A stretch of DNA of 64,000 bases from Cycas panzhihuaensis (Eukaryota > Cycadophyta): assembly GCA_023213395.1 (NCBI GenBank), contig CM041465.1:22878001-22942000 (forward strand), written 5' to 3'. The notes under the pieces were generated by a model. That model ran no database searches. It saw only the letters and a program-made list of their open reading frames with translations, and had not been told where the DNA came from. Below are positions 32,501-44,412 of this stretch, one piece after another (within the stretch, counting starts at the first letter, position 1; every line of letters starts with the position of its first letter). Made by a program: the position numbers and the translations under genes.

Positions 32501-35500
32501 CAAAGAGTGACTAGTCTCACCAACAAAAGTGGTTCTAGATGGGGACCTAGAATAGGATAAGTACATCCTACTAGTGCAGAGGAAAGAAATAGGATGAAGT
32601 CAATCCTCATCCTCGTCGTGAGACTCATCGTCACTAAACGAGGTGAAGTACTCGTAGCTCCCAACACCAATAGGAGCAAAGCACGTGAGACTAGGAGAAG
32701 AAGATGTGGGGTCTTCTTTGATGTGAGATAGATTAGGTATGCCAATGGAGCAAGCTGAGGCATGAGTAGAAGGGCCTTGGCTCACTTGATTGACAGGGCG
32801 AGCTTGTTTAGTAGGTGAGCATTCGTGGGAAACAACCCTCATTCATCCATCATGGATGAATTTAAGTTGCCCCTAGAGGGTTCAACACACGGCTGCCATC
32901 TGGTCAAGCCATGGTCAACCTAAGGGGAGATTATAGTCGATGTCAACATCAAGGACTTCAATGTCAGTGAGGACAGTCTTGCCCTCGAGAGTGAGCATAA
33001 TTATGACAGATCCCAATAGGGTCTTTTCGCTACCATCGTAGTCTTAGCATCACCATGGAACAAGTTCCAAGGAGGAAATACCTAGCTCTTGCATAACACA
33101 CAAGGGCATGGCATTCATCGAAGAATTGTTGTCGATAACAGTCCTCCGTAGGGTACAGTCAGGTGTATTAATGGTAATAGTAAATGGGAAGTTCCACTGA
33201 TGTTCCCTTTCATACGTGGAGGGAAGGTCTTTAGGATCAAAAGAAATAATGGGCTCATGGCTTTGGGTGACACCCAAAGCGTGGACGGGCACGTCATTTG
33301 ACCCTAAAGCTTCCAAAAGGAGGGCTCATTGCTCGGGACAACTCCTTAAAACATCCATCAAGGACATTCCCGCAGTAACGGTATGGAGTTCGTCAACAAT
33401 GGAGAAAGGCTTACCCTTCGTAGTAGGTTGGGTAAGCACCCTTCAAAAATCGTAACGACCAAGATGCACAGGAATGGCCTTGGAAAAAAGAGGCACTTCT
33501 AGAGGAAGGTTCTCCGAAAGAGGATCGGAAGGAATAGAAGAAGAAGTACCAGTTGCTTCTTTGGCAACTTGAGACTGAGTAAGGGTGTACAAAGGAGTAG
33601 CCTCAAGCATTTGGATTACCTTCTTTCCCTTATTTTAGGACTGCGAAGGTGAAGGAGTGTGTTGGTTAGGGGAATGTGAAGAAGAAGACAAATCCTGGGC
33701 ACCCTTCCCTTTATCGTGGGAAGGATGGGAATTCGGTGATCTTCCCCAGTTTCAGTTATTTTTAGGTTGAGTGTTGTGATCACATTCCCCATGTTTAGGG
33801 AATGGATCCTTATGGACCGATTAGTCTAGATTAGGCCTTGAGGCCCATTTAGAGGAGGAGTCATGTTGAGGGGCATCCTTAGGATATTGGGCCCTACAAT
33901 GTGAGTCATTATGGAAGCACTCCCCATGAATGGAATACCACTTCTTCTCAAGCGAAGAATCTGTCTTCCTCGCTTGAGAGGACTAGGCATTATCGTTCCT
34001 AGGGAGGGAAGATTGGGTAGCTTGTTGAATTTGTTTGTTAGAAGTTGGGGATGAAGGAGCTTGTAACTTAAGTTCCTTCATCGTATGTTCAAATGAACGT
34101 ATAGTGGATGTAAGTGGATCTAGGGTCTTATTAGTTGGATGAGAAGAAGACCTAGAAGACTGTTGCGGTTTAGTATCTTTAGTTAGGGGTGGTGCCTCAC
34201 ATCGCTATGAGGGCTTGAGAGGCTTCTTGAGTCTGGCCTAGATCTCAATAGCCTCAAGCGCTAAGCACTTTGTAATAGCAGAGTCGCATGTAGTTGCCTC
34301 CATTTTAAGGACTTCCATATGTACTTTGGGGTGAAGTGCATTAACGAAAAGGTCCCTCTTCAATTCCTCGAGCAACGTGGCCTTAGTAGAATGATGAAGG
34401 TCTATGGAATCATCGCACAAAGTCATAATTCATCTCATCGTGACCTTGCTTGAGGGATAGAAGAGATTTCATTCCACTTTCAAATAGGCGAGCGACATCA
34501 AAATAACTGATGAACTCATCCACAAGTTACTAGAATGAGAAAATGGAATGAGCGAAAAGACGATAAAACCACTTAAGGGCATCACCTTGTAAAGATCGAG
34601 GGAAAATTTTCATCAAGATGTGGTCGTAGGCCCAGTAATCAATACACGCCATAGAAAAACTACAGGCGTTCTCCGTTAGGTCCTATGAGGAAGTTCCGTC
34701 GAATTTAGAAACTTCGGGAGGATGAAGCGGTAAATTGGTCCTTAGTGCCTCAATGGACAATGGTGTCAATTGATAGTCCATAAAGGGATGCACCCTTGCA
34801 TGGATCGTAGGATCAACAAATGGTAATGAGCAAGGAATAGATGGGGGTGGTAAACCTATCCCTCCTTAGGAGAGCACCCCTTGTTGAAAAAGGGCTTGAA
34901 GATAGGCGTCTTAAAAGGAAGCTGGGTTCCCCTGCAAAGGCGCGGCGTAAGAGGTTATGCCGGATGGTGGAAAAGAGGGGTGTGGGACCGGGTTTTATCC
35001 ATATGGGCCACCCGTGGGTGGTGCAACCCCATATAGATGTAGCAGATCCACACCATAAGCTAGAATGTTGCTCCCTTTACCCTGCCTCCAAGGTTGAGAG
35101 ATATAACCTAGGGGTATATAAAGAGAAGAACCACTATGTTGGTTTTGGGGATATGTGAGAGTGGGTCCCACATGACTAGCAGCTGAAGAGCTAGTAGGAC
35201 CTATAGGCCTACTAAGGAATGCATACGCCACATTAGGGGATGGCACATTAGCTTGACTAGGAAAGGGTATGCTAACCCCTAACTGAGGGAAAGACATACC
35301 ATGAGAGGGTTCTGAAGAACTAGGACCATAATGAGGGATAGAAGGCACAACATTCATCCCCAAGGTTGGTGTAGGAATGGAACAAGACGAACGCATAGGA
35401 ACGAAAAGGTTACTTGTAGTAGGAGGGGTAGGTGCGGATGAAGAAGGTGGTAAAGGAGCAGATGAAGAAGATTCTCCCCCACGCAAAACGTCTTTAAACT

Positions 35501-35939
35501 ACCTGGGACGCGATTGTAGATAAGCCGCTTGAAAGCACTCGCTAATAGCTCCAACCACGTTAGTGGGAGGGGTATCTATGTGACCATAAGAGATGAATGG
35601 GACCTCGAATGATGTAGACCCCTCAGGGTGCTCCTCATAAGAATCACCAATTGAATGGTGAACCTCAAGAGAAGACAGGTCTTCTACCGCATGGGTAGAA
35701 GGATGGATATCAAGGGGGTGATGTTGGTCACCCAGGTAGTAGATATGATTGTCACCTTCTTGGGTGGATCCCAGAATAGATGCAGGGAACTCATGAGTTC
35801 TTGAGGCAAAGGCATGATAGGCCCAATCGAAAGGGTATCCTCCCATAGTCGAATCGGAATCTGATGATGAAAGAGGACAATACCCAGGATCTTCTAATAA
35901 TGGAGGCAAACCACGTAGGCGATGAGAGAAGCATCGTAT
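29582..35939 (-). pseudogene. Element C gag-pol polyprotein (disrupted)
   Basis: Collinear with E's gag-pol. The start codon position (35939) reads ATA. Gag N-terminal: LEDPGYCPLSSSDSDSTMGG, 35909 region. Gag core: around 34240-34700, with LKWFYR intact near 34570. Protease: 33050-33316, VIDNNSSMNAMP, where the catalytic DNG is mutated to DNN. RT region: 31500-32000, decayed. First RNase H: 31240-31449, FILYTLATDESLGAML. Integrase zinc finger: about 30380-30700. Integrase core: 30145-30369, AIEYFTKWLEAIPL and LITDNGSPFCNKEMDELCEK. C-terminal domain: ends FPKKFYA with TGA 29582. Frames change between the gag N-terminus, gag core/protease and RT-integrase segments, and many stops are present, so no functional product is possible. 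Confidence 0.85.
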
Positions 35940-36087
35940 ACAAAGTTTGCCAAGACTTTAGAAGAAGGAAAGAGCCACAAGGAGTGCATGTTGGGGGCTG
36001 CCCAACGAAGGAGATAAAGTGGAAGGAACCACTAGAAGGTAGTAATATCAATAGGAAGAGATGAGAACTAGCTCCTTTACTGGTAGA

Positions 36088-36105
36088 TCCCTAGTATGGT
36101 CACCA
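36088..36105 (-). promoter_or_regulatory. Primer-binding site of element C
   Basis: Minus-strand TGGTGACCATACTAGGGA, one base after the 5' LTR end. Related to A's and B's TGGCGACCATCTTG-type sites. Confidence 0.7.
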
Positions 36106-36106
36106 G

Positions 36107-38875
36107 TGGATGTGCGTCTATGGGATAACCACCTAGCTAAGTAGGAATAGTGAGGATGATCAACAATGGTATCGAGGGTATGGATAGAATCCTACGTGCA
36201 ATGTGAGTACCATGCAGGGCGCCCTATGCACCAGAGTGCAAGTTCAGGACCTGCGAATGATACCCAACTACCTAAGGGTGGTTCCCCTATTTCAACTAGG
36301 AAGAGGGAAGGCAAAAGGTAGCCTGGATAGGCTTTAGAGGAAAGTCCTCCCACCCTTGGATGGCCGAAAGAGGAGGAAGAGAATCCTTGAAGGTTTCCCT
36401 ACGGTAGAGGGAAATGACCAGAAGCAAGGTAGGCAAATAGCCTATGGCACAGCTAAGACCTCCTCGATTATTTAGCTAAGCAAATAGAACCAAGGAAAGA
36501 GGAAGGGGGTGGGAGCGATTGATCGCCCAAATATCCCCCCTTAAGGGTACAGCTAAAGGAAGTGAGAATGCTAGGGTGTGTGCAAGCAAATTGAATCAAA
36601 CAGAACAAGCCAAGGGGGTAAGGATAAGGTTTACGAGCTAAGGAAAAAGGCTAAGGAATTTTTTCTAGGAGTCCTTTTCCTAAATAGGTATGGTATGTAA
36701 ACTGCAACATACAACATGTAAACAAAAGAGGTTGATTTCCCTTTTTCCTTTATGTTCTCTAAATTTCTACCGTGCAACATTTTCAAAACGGGAAAAGTGA
36801 AGCAAAGTAAGGTCACATACCTGGGATAAAAGCATGGTTAAGGAAGCGATGTTCCCACTAGATGCTCCAAGTTGTTCCATGAAATAAGTGTTGAAAAGTC
36901 ACGGTGGGGTAGAGCGTGGGGCTTCCTTACCTTCCCTGGAAAGTAACAATAAAATGCTGGAAATGAAAAGGAAAGTGATAGTGAAAATAGAATGCTACAA
37001 CAAAATGCAAATGGATTCACTTACCTGGGAGAAAGAAGGAAGGAGAAGTTCCTCATATTCTCCTTTTACCTGCAATTGAACACAAAGATTCCCTTCCAGA
37101 GAAAGGAGGCTAACAATATGAGGAATAGCACCAAAACATATATATGCATATGCTGAAAGCTAGATCTCTATACATATACGTAAGTACTCATCAATCACAA
37201 GTTTACAACGATAGACTGTAGTCTAAAAATACCCAAATGAAAGGTATGTAAATAGGTGAGCCTCAGAGTGACCCACTTCCTGTAAAGGGCAACCCTACCC
37301 TCCCTCAAGGAGCCACGGAGCTATGAGAGTATGGCTACAAAAACTGGCTGTAAACAGGGGTAACAAAAGTACAAAGGGAGCTCAAGGAAGTCCACAATGG
37401 ACAGGAGTGCTATAGGGAGCAAACTAGGCCATTGAGAGAGGAGTTGAGCTAGAAGGAGCCTCCAGGGCTTATGCGTTGCCTAGATGGGAGAAACAGGCCT
37501 ACAAACCAGTGTTGCAACAGGTGCAAACACCGGTTTCAGCAGCTGGAAATGATCCCCTAATCCCCTACCCACTCCAAGGATAGCACGAGGGCAAAAGAGG
37601 AGGGCTTAGAGGGTAGAAGCCTCTTGGGAGCGCAAGGGTGGTACGGAATCCACCTAGCTCTATCCCAAACCCTATGAAATCCTCTTGTACCACTATCCTG
37701 GGTGTGAAATATAGGAGAGGAGCCTCAAACAGTAGAGAAATAGCTACAGCAAATCAAGAGACAAACTCTAGAAACTAAGAAAAAGAAACTAGCAACAATC
37801 ATGCACAAAGTTGGTTATGAACTAAGAAAGAAAAGAGCTTCAAATCAACAAATACCTCAAGGAGAGTGAGGAGGCATTTGCCTTTATAAGAGCCTACTGA
37901 GAAGAGGCTGAAAACCTATGAAGAAGGTTGAGATGCAGCAGGTATAGGGCCCCTACTGAGGCGACTGAGAGAAATCCCGCTTCTGAAACAACTTGGTGCT
38001 TGCCTGGGCAAAGAGACCCTAAAAACTCCTCAAGAATACCCCCTCTAGGGCGTGCAATGGGCTATGAGGATGTCATGGTGAGGCCTAAGGAGGGCTGGGC
38101 ATAGAGGAGTAGTTGTAAGTCCTGAGATTGTAGCAGAGTAGAAGAGCAGAGCAGAGAGAAAGGCGAATTTCCTTAGTGTTCCTTCCAAAAGAGCAAAAAA
38201 AGATCCAAAAATTGACTTAAGAAGAGCTTAAATACTCAGCCCCAACCCTAATTAAGCGATTAGGGCTCAGTTGGCACTGAGGTGGGTTGAAGGACATGTG
38301 GCAATTCTGTAATAAATGTGAGAATTACCACTACAGGTTTAAAAAATGGTTTATAACAATCGCACCATGGTACAAATTGTGGTACCATGATAAACACTGC
38401 GATACCGTGAACTCTACCGCGATGCAGGGCCAGAGGGCCAAACTGACCCAAATAGCTAGCCAGGGCTATGGGCCAAGGCACTAGGAGGCCAGCAGGGGGG
38501 CAGGCCCACCTTCCCAAGGGCAAATAACGAACCAAGAACCACAAAAAAGGTAATCAAGGGGCTCAAGGACACGATAAGGAGACTAAGTGGTGATAAATCA
38601 ACATAACGAATAATCATCACATGAGTCGAATAAGCCTTAAGGGGAGTAGGGAAGATTGCGGGAGGTGACACGGCCACCAGGGTGCCACACTTGCTGGAAG
38701 TGTGCCCCCGCTATAGTCGTCATAGGCTAAAGAGGTGTAGATGGTGTAAACCATCTATGAAAAACATGTAGCATGTAAGCAAGTACTCCTCACAAGAAGC
38801 AAAAGTAAAGTAAGAAACATACTTGCACTTACCTGAGTCGACCTCTTTGTATCAATTCCCAGTAGACAAGAAATA
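36107..38875 (-). repeat. Element C 5' LTR
   Basis: In plus reading it runs from TGGATGTGCG (36107) to AAGAAATA (38875), the latter a decayed GGGAAACA. It is a direct repeat of 22073-24855. A TATA-like TATTTAAG lies on the minus strand near 38227-38235. A GGTACC-type array (38340-38420) lies just upstream of it in the LTR's own orientation. Confidence 0.86.
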
Positions 38876-38880
38876 AATAG

Positions 38881-40010
38881 CAATGATGAGGTAGGAGGAG
38901 TGGGAGGTGGTCTCAGAGATGGAGATGATGATGATGGAGGTGACAGAGGTGATGAGGCAGGCCCATCAGGAGTAGCAAGTGATGAGGCAAGTCTGTCAGG
39001 GACTGTAGGAGGAGAGGCAGGGCCCTTAAGAGCCACTAAACAAGAGGCAGGTCCCTCAAGAGCTGCAAGGAGAGGTAAGCCACCCTACACGCTAGTCTGG
39101 AGACTAAGGGTGGTAAGTAGAGGTCAAGCAGTGGCAGTGGCAGTAGTGGTAATGACAAAGGAGGGAGGAGATGCCCCAGTAGGCCAGGCAATAGGCAATG
39201 TGGTACCTAAGGAGGAGAAGGTACCAGCAGCTAAGGGAGGTCCCAAGGAAGAGGTGTTTATATGAGTTGAGGAGCTAGCCATCCTAGGAGGTGAGACACT
39301 ACCTTTTCCTGTCATCTTTCCACCACTAGGTATTTAGATGGCTTGCTTTAATTTAGTTTTAGAATTTGATATGCATATGGATATGGACTAACACGTGATG
39401 TGTTTAACTTGGTAAGAGCAGCAAAGATAAGGAGGTTGATAGAGGCAATAGTCTAAGAGGTATTCCCTAGGTCTACGTAGAGGGGAAACCTCCCTTCCAA
39501 GCTGGGGAGGAGCTATGATTAGCTGGAGCACATATAACAGCAGTCACCCCACTGATTAGGGCTATGGACATATGGGTAGCGGAGTCCCAGGAGCACCAGG
39601 CGAGGGTGGGACAACTATAGGGGGAGTTGGATGGGACTTATGCAGAGAGATATACCTTACATGGTCGATTCTAGGTGCTAGAGGCTCAGGGTAGAGGAGC
39701 AGGTGGAGATGTAGAAAGCTACATCTGGATAATTATGTTAGAGGAGAGGCTTAGGGGAGTAGAGGAAGAGAGGGATCATATCCAGGTGTGATACGATCAA
39801 CTGGTGGACTAGATGGCAGCAAGGTCATCATAGATCTAGGCCCATACACACATGATGGTGGAGACCTTGAGACAAGGGGAGTGAGGTTAGGAGCTCACAG
39901 AGGCACAAGAGGAGCCTAGGAGGCATGTGGTCTCCTAGGGAGAGATCGTGTCGACTAGGAGACAATACCCCTTAAGCACAGGAGCACTAGAGAGCAGGGT
40001 GTGATGGGTT
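38881..40010 (+). pseudogene. Antisense PMD gene of element D, C-terminal part
   Basis: The frame at 38900-39265 gives an acidic segment (DGDDDDGGDRGDEAGPSG) followed by repeated EAGPSG/EAGPLR/EAGPSR units, matching C's EEAGPSG tail. It ends in a Lys/Pro-rich stretch. A donor-like AGGTATTT occurs near 39330 and the following exon (from about 39417) aligns with C's C-terminal exon through IRRLIEAIV-like and AMDIWVAESQEHQ-like segments with stops. Together with 21244-22072 this is one gene split by element C. Confidence 0.6.
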
Positions 40011-40643
40011 TTAATTGGGAAAGCATTAGACCTCCAAGGAGTAACCATATATTGCCACATAATTGTACTCCTCCCTACAAGGATTCTAGCTTCCTGTGGA
40101 TGATGTACTATATTATTATGTATGATATGACACATTATGTATATAGACAAGGGCCATTAGCATCCCATTTGATGTATGATAATGGTATATAATGATGTAT
40201 GATGTTGTATTTACTATTTGTTTATGTGTATATATTTGTCTGCATGTAGACATGGGTGCACGGGTGCATAAGGTGCTATGTATCAAGATGATTTTGTTGG
40301 TTGTTAAATGGCTTTTTTAGATTATATAGGTGATGCCTAAACTTCTTTTTATGCAGGTCCATACTCATAGTGGGCATACATGACCACCATGAGTGTAGGT
40401 TATAGGCACGCGTGAGGCTAGGAGATGGGGAGCCATACATGTCCATCGAAGGAGCATAGTAGGGTATGCAAAGGAAGCGATGACAGAGAGAGAGAGAAAG
40501 CATAGGTACTTAAGCATGAAGTCCTAGTTGGAGTATATTTCTAAACTCAAACGTTATAGAAATCAACACATCCAATAAGGAGGAAAGGATTCCCTTAAGA
40601 AGGAAACACAAGGTGTCACAGAAGAAAATGGAGAGATAGGAAA
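40011..40643. other. D: flank between antisense gene and pol hairpin
   Basis: No coding sequence recognised. GTACTCCTCCCTACAAGGATTCTAGC near 40066 and CATGACCACCATGAGTGTAGG near 40379 match C 28885 and 29250. Confidence 0.45.
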
Positions 40644-40703
40644 GCCACCCTAAACTATCATTCCACCCACGGTTTGGGAAAATGAGGACGTGCTTGGGGT
40701 AGT
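40644..40703 (-). repeat. Single hairpin after pol, element D
   Basis: The arm CCACCCTAAACTATCATTCC and the arm AATGAGGACGTGCTTGGGGT are partly complementary. The stem is weaker than in C or A and looks decayed by transitions. Confidence 0.55.
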
Positions 40704-40772
40704 CATTTAAGCTCATTTCAGAGCACAAAAAGGAAGAACTGGTTTGACAAATCTACATTGAGGTAGGGATAG

Positions 40773-42385
40773 TCACATGTAGAACTTCTTAAGGAACTTA
40801 CCATTGACAGCTTTTTCAAATTTAAGGCCCTTTAAGGTTGCGATCCTATAAGCACCATTATCGAGGCTTTCGAGAATGATGAAGGGACCAACCCATTTAG
40901 GTCTAAATTTGGGCAAGCAATCATGGAGGTATTCGATCTTGAGGATATAGTCCCTAGGATGAAAAGGGCAGGGACGAATGCATTTATCATACATCTTTCA
41001 TACCCTAGCCTTAGAGGCGAGGTTAGCTTAGTATGTGACCAAGCATTTCTCATCTAAGGCTTTGAGGTCTAGGAGACAGGCCTGACAGAGGGATTCCTCA
41101 TCAACAAGACCCTAAAGGGAAACTCGCAAAGAAGGAATCTCCACTTCCAAGGAGAGGATTTCCTCTTTTCTATACACAAGGGAGAATGGGGTCACCCTTA
41201 TGGCTGTACAGATGGATGTGCGCTACGCCCATAGGATGGAAAGGAGTTGAAGATGCCAATCTCTTTGAGATTAGATAACAGTTTTCTTTAGAATATTTAT
41301 GAGGGTTTTGTTAAATGATTCTACTTGGACATTAGCTTGGGGGTAATAAGGAGAGGAGGTTTTGTGAGAAATCTTAAATTTCTTATAAAGTTCATCCATT
41401 TCCTTATTACAGAAGGGGGTTCTGTTATCCGTAATTAAGACGCCGAGGACCCTGAATCGGTAAATGATGTTCTAGAGGATGAAGGTAACTATTGTCTTAC
41501 TAGTAGTAGTGGATAGAGGGACTGCTTTAGCCCACTTAGTGAAGTATTCCGTCATGGTCAAGATGAACCTGTGCTACAAAGAGGAAGGGGGGAGTTATGG
41601 CCCAGTAAGGTCTAGTCCCCGTTGTGAGAAGGGCTATGGAGAAAGAATGGGATGCAAAGCCTCAAAAGGCAAGTGGGCGATGTTAGAGTGCTCTTAACAC
41701 CGACGACACCATAGGGCATAAGCGTGAGTGTCCTTGAAGAGAGATAACCAATAATACCTCATGTGAAGGATCCTTTGGGTTATGGATTGGCCCCCGAAAT
41801 GGCCCCTGCAAATGTCGTTATGGCATTCATAAAGTATTTGGTCCACCTCATCAGGGTTGACATAGCGGAGAAGGATCTCGTTGAAAGACCTCTTGGACAA
41901 TACCTCTCCTATGAGAAAATACTACCTAGTAGTAGCCTGAATGCGTGACCTTACCTTGTCACTCATATCGGGATGATACTGCTACTCAGTGAGGTATCAC
42001 ACAATATCCCCGTACCATTCATTGTTAGCTAATGGATGGGGAGTCAAATCTTGAATAGCCAAAATAGGCTCACCAGGCAAGGAATCATCAACATAAACAC
42101 CCAAAAGGTTTGGGATAGGGGTGTCAACTAGCTATTTGGCGACCACCATTCCCTTCTTTAATTTCCTATTAACAATTTGGAGATCAAACTCCTAAAGGAG
42201 GGCAGCCCACTTACCAGTCCTACCTATCAAGTCAGATTGGATTAGCAAAAACCTTAAGGAATTAGATTGGATGATCACCCGAGTAGTGTTTTCGAGCAAG
42301 TAGTGCCTGAACTTTTTGGTAGCATGCACTAAGGAGAGGCACTCCTTCTTAGTAGGGGAGTAGTTAAGTTCAGTAACTATGAGGG
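40773..42385 (-). pseudogene. Element D pol, RNase H remnant to integrase C-terminus
   Basis: The C-terminal domain is clear at 40773-40994 (HPRDYILKIEYL, FRPKWVGPFIILESLDNGAY, ending LKKFYM). The integrase core (about 41100-41620) is heavily mutated. The zinc-binding region at 41694-41900 shows ECHNDICRGHFGGQS and WCRRC, the HHCC motif of retroviral-type integrases. Upstream sequence to 42385 aligns with the RNase H and connection region of C. Stops and frameshifts occur throughout. Integrase inserts element cDNA into the host genome; this copy is dead. Confidence 0.8.
42381..42385 (+). repeat. Expected target duplication of element E, left copy
   Basis: GAGGG precedes E's LTR start TGTTTCCCAGC. 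The partner lies outside the window, so this is a prediction. Confidence 0.4.
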
Positions 42386-42896
42386 TGTTTCCCAGCTACT
42401 GGGAATGGATATGGACAGGTCAAATTAGGTAAGCACAGGTATGCTTCTTCCTTTTTACTTCTATTATTTCTTTGGAAAAGTTTACAAAAGTATTGCCTCA
42501 TTACATGATTATCTACTTCATTTGTATGATCACCTTGCATCCATTTGCATGATCACGCTGCTTGTCATATTGTGAGCCTATGACGACCCAACGGGACCTA
42601 CCTTTCCATAAGGTAGGCATCCCCATCGCACTTTACGACCCTCCATGTTGTCTCCACACCGCCCCAAGCTTCATTTGATTTGTATGACCCATTCATGCCT
42701 TGATTTTGAGCTCCTAGCACCTCGTTTCTGGGACCTTTATCCATTGATGCTCCTCTTGCCTTTGTCCACATGCATTTTGGACTATCCTAGCCTTCAGACG
42801 GTAAGGGCCGCCCCTCGTGCCTGTCCCATCACCTCCTAAGGCTCCCAGAACCTAGATTTTTTCCATTCTGGCTTTTTGGTCCTCAAGATCAGAAAC

Positions 42897-42965
42897 TTAG
42901 CAGATCGCAAAGTTTACTATGGTACCGCAAAGTTTATCGTAGTGTGACTGTTATAAGTTGTTTTT
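42897..42965 (+). promoter_or_regulatory. GGTACC-type array upstream of E's LTR TATA box
   Basis: Units such as GATCGCAAAGTTTAC, ATGGTACCGCAAAGTTTATC and TAGTGTGAC recur here, about 110-180 bases upstream of the TATA box. Decayed relative of the B array. Confidence 0.4.
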
Positions 42966-43072
42966 AAAAAATTACTGTGGCAATTCTTGATTTTCCCACA
43001 GAATCACCATATGTCCTCACATCTAGCTCAGCCCTACTCACACTCTATTTGCTTGTTTAGGGCTAGGATGCA

Positions 43073-43079
43073 TATAAAT
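43073..43079 (+). promoter_or_regulatory. LTR promoter TATA box of element E
   Basis: TATAAAT in GGATGCATATAAATCTT, 687 bases into the LTR. C has a TATTTAAG-type box at nearly the same distance. This places U3 at about 0.7 kb and R plus U5 at about 2 kb. Confidence 0.6.
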
Positions 43080-44054
43080 CTTAAAACCCTCATCATTTTA
43101 TGGCTCTTAGATCATTTTTAACTCTTCAACATAACTATTCCCTACTGCAATTTCTGCTCCTTCTTTCTTCCTTCCACAGGTGCATCTGCAGGCCTGCGTT
43201 TCCTGTAACTCTAGCCCAGGATCCGCCTGCAACAGTCCTTCTCCATGGTGGAAAGCTTCTCTGCAGATGTTCTCAAGCAAGTTTAGGTGTGGTTCTTCTC
43301 CAATTTACCCCAGTAAGTATCTCTTTCAGTCACCTCTTGGGATATCTCCTGCAAAACATTACAAGAAACCTCCTCTCTGCTGGTTGCAAGGGCAGACCTG
43401 CCCTATATTCAGCCCAGTAGGTCCTCTAGACCCTTTTCTCAGGATTTGTGGTATGTTATCTCTATGTTAAACTCATTTCCTAGTTTGTTTGCTTGCTTTC
43501 TTCTTGTTTGACTGTAGCAAACACTGTTTCTATTAAGTTTGCCTTGTTATTCCTAGGTTTTCACAATTCCTCTACTAGTTTTCGTTAAGGAAGCAGTAGG
43601 AGAAGATCCACAATGGTTGGGTGAAGAGAGTAAGGAAGGGGCAGCCCCCCACTTAATCCCACTCTCCAAGGGCAATCCCCTTCCCCTTCTAGGCTTGCAC
43701 GCCTCCCATTTGGACCCTCGTCATGTCCCTATGTTGTTGGGTATCCCTTGAAAATATTAGCAAGGGTTTATACACTGGATTCCTGCCCATAGTAACTTTG
43801 CACCTTGACATCTCTCCAATGCTTTATTATATTTATCTTCGTACTTCTTAGATGTCATAAGTTGTCATTTACCCTCACCTTGCTATGTTAGAAGGTTATG
43901 TGGAGAACCTAGCAGAGGGTTAGCCATCTTGAGGCTTCCCTTCCCTCCGTCTTGCTTGATGTATATGTTTGCTTGAGAGAGGATTTGGAGTTATTTGCAG
44001 CAATTAATTTTCCTAACATTGACATAACAATCTGATATGTAAATCATATACACT

Positions 44055-44057
<3 letters not shown>

Positions 44058-44135
<78 letters not shown>
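44058..44135. repeat. (AT)n microsatellite, 78 bases
   Basis: An uninterrupted AT run inside E's LTR. C has the short form ACATATATATGCATATG at the same place, so this is a local expansion. Confidence 0.97.
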
Positions 44136-44137
<2 letters not shown>

Positions 44138-44407
44138 TTGCATCCCCTTCTTGGAAGGGATAAGTTCTTATATGTGCAGGTTGGAGCAGTTTTGCATGAA
44201 AGGAAAAGGCTTCCAAACTCGGGTACATTTTATCCTCTTTTCCTTTCTTTCATTCTGTTTGCTTCCTTTCATTCTGCTTTTTTTTTCACAAGGGGAAGGT
44301 AAGGAAGCCCTCGTCCTTCATATTGATCTTGGATGCATATCCGTCGGTTGGCATGAGGGCATGCATCGCGTGTGGGTGAGGTCTCCAGTCAGCCATTACA
44401 CCTCTTG

Positions 44408-44412
44408 GATAC
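44408..44412 (+). repeat. Target-site duplication of element B, left
   Basis: GATAC, identical to 54178-54182 on the other side of element B. Confidence 0.9.

Larger units (their letters stand above)
22073..38875 (-). mobile_element. Element C: full-length Tat-type LTR retrotransposon
   Basis: A 16.8-kb element bounded by 2.77-2.78 kb LTRs. On the minus strand it reads 5' LTR, primer site, gag-pol, hairpin, aRNH, polypurine tract and 3' LTR; the PMD gene lies between hairpin and aRNH on the plus strand. The LTRs differ at about 8-9 of 155 positions in a sampled stretch (23100-23255 against 37118-37272), mostly transitions, so it is older than A. It is inserted in the antisense gene of its relative D with a near-perfect 5-bp duplication. 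All coding parts are broken. Confidence 0.85.
38876..42385 (-). mobile_element. Element D, right part
   Basis: Continuation of D after C: the remaining antisense PMD gene (plus strand), the hairpin, and the 3' part of pol (minus strand) up to the RT-linked RNase H, where element E inserted at 42386. At that point D has GAGTAGTTAAGTTCAGTAAC, matching C near 31165-31185. The five bases GAGGG (42381-42385) should recur at E's far end outside the window. Confidence 0.75.
42386..44412 (+). repeat. Element E 5' LTR, left part
   Basis: Starts TGTTTCCCAGC at 42386, the mirror image of the GGGAAACA ends of the minus-strand elements. Continues at 54183 after element B. Total length without B is about 2.73 kb, close to C's LTRs. 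Confidence 0.85.

Noticed and set aside
34841-35158. Plus-strand ORF over element C gag
   Set aside because: Opposite-strand shadow of the proline-rich gag region; no domain.
44013-44302. ORFs encoding Tyr-Ile repeats
   Set aside because: Translation of the (AT)n microsatellite, not a gene.
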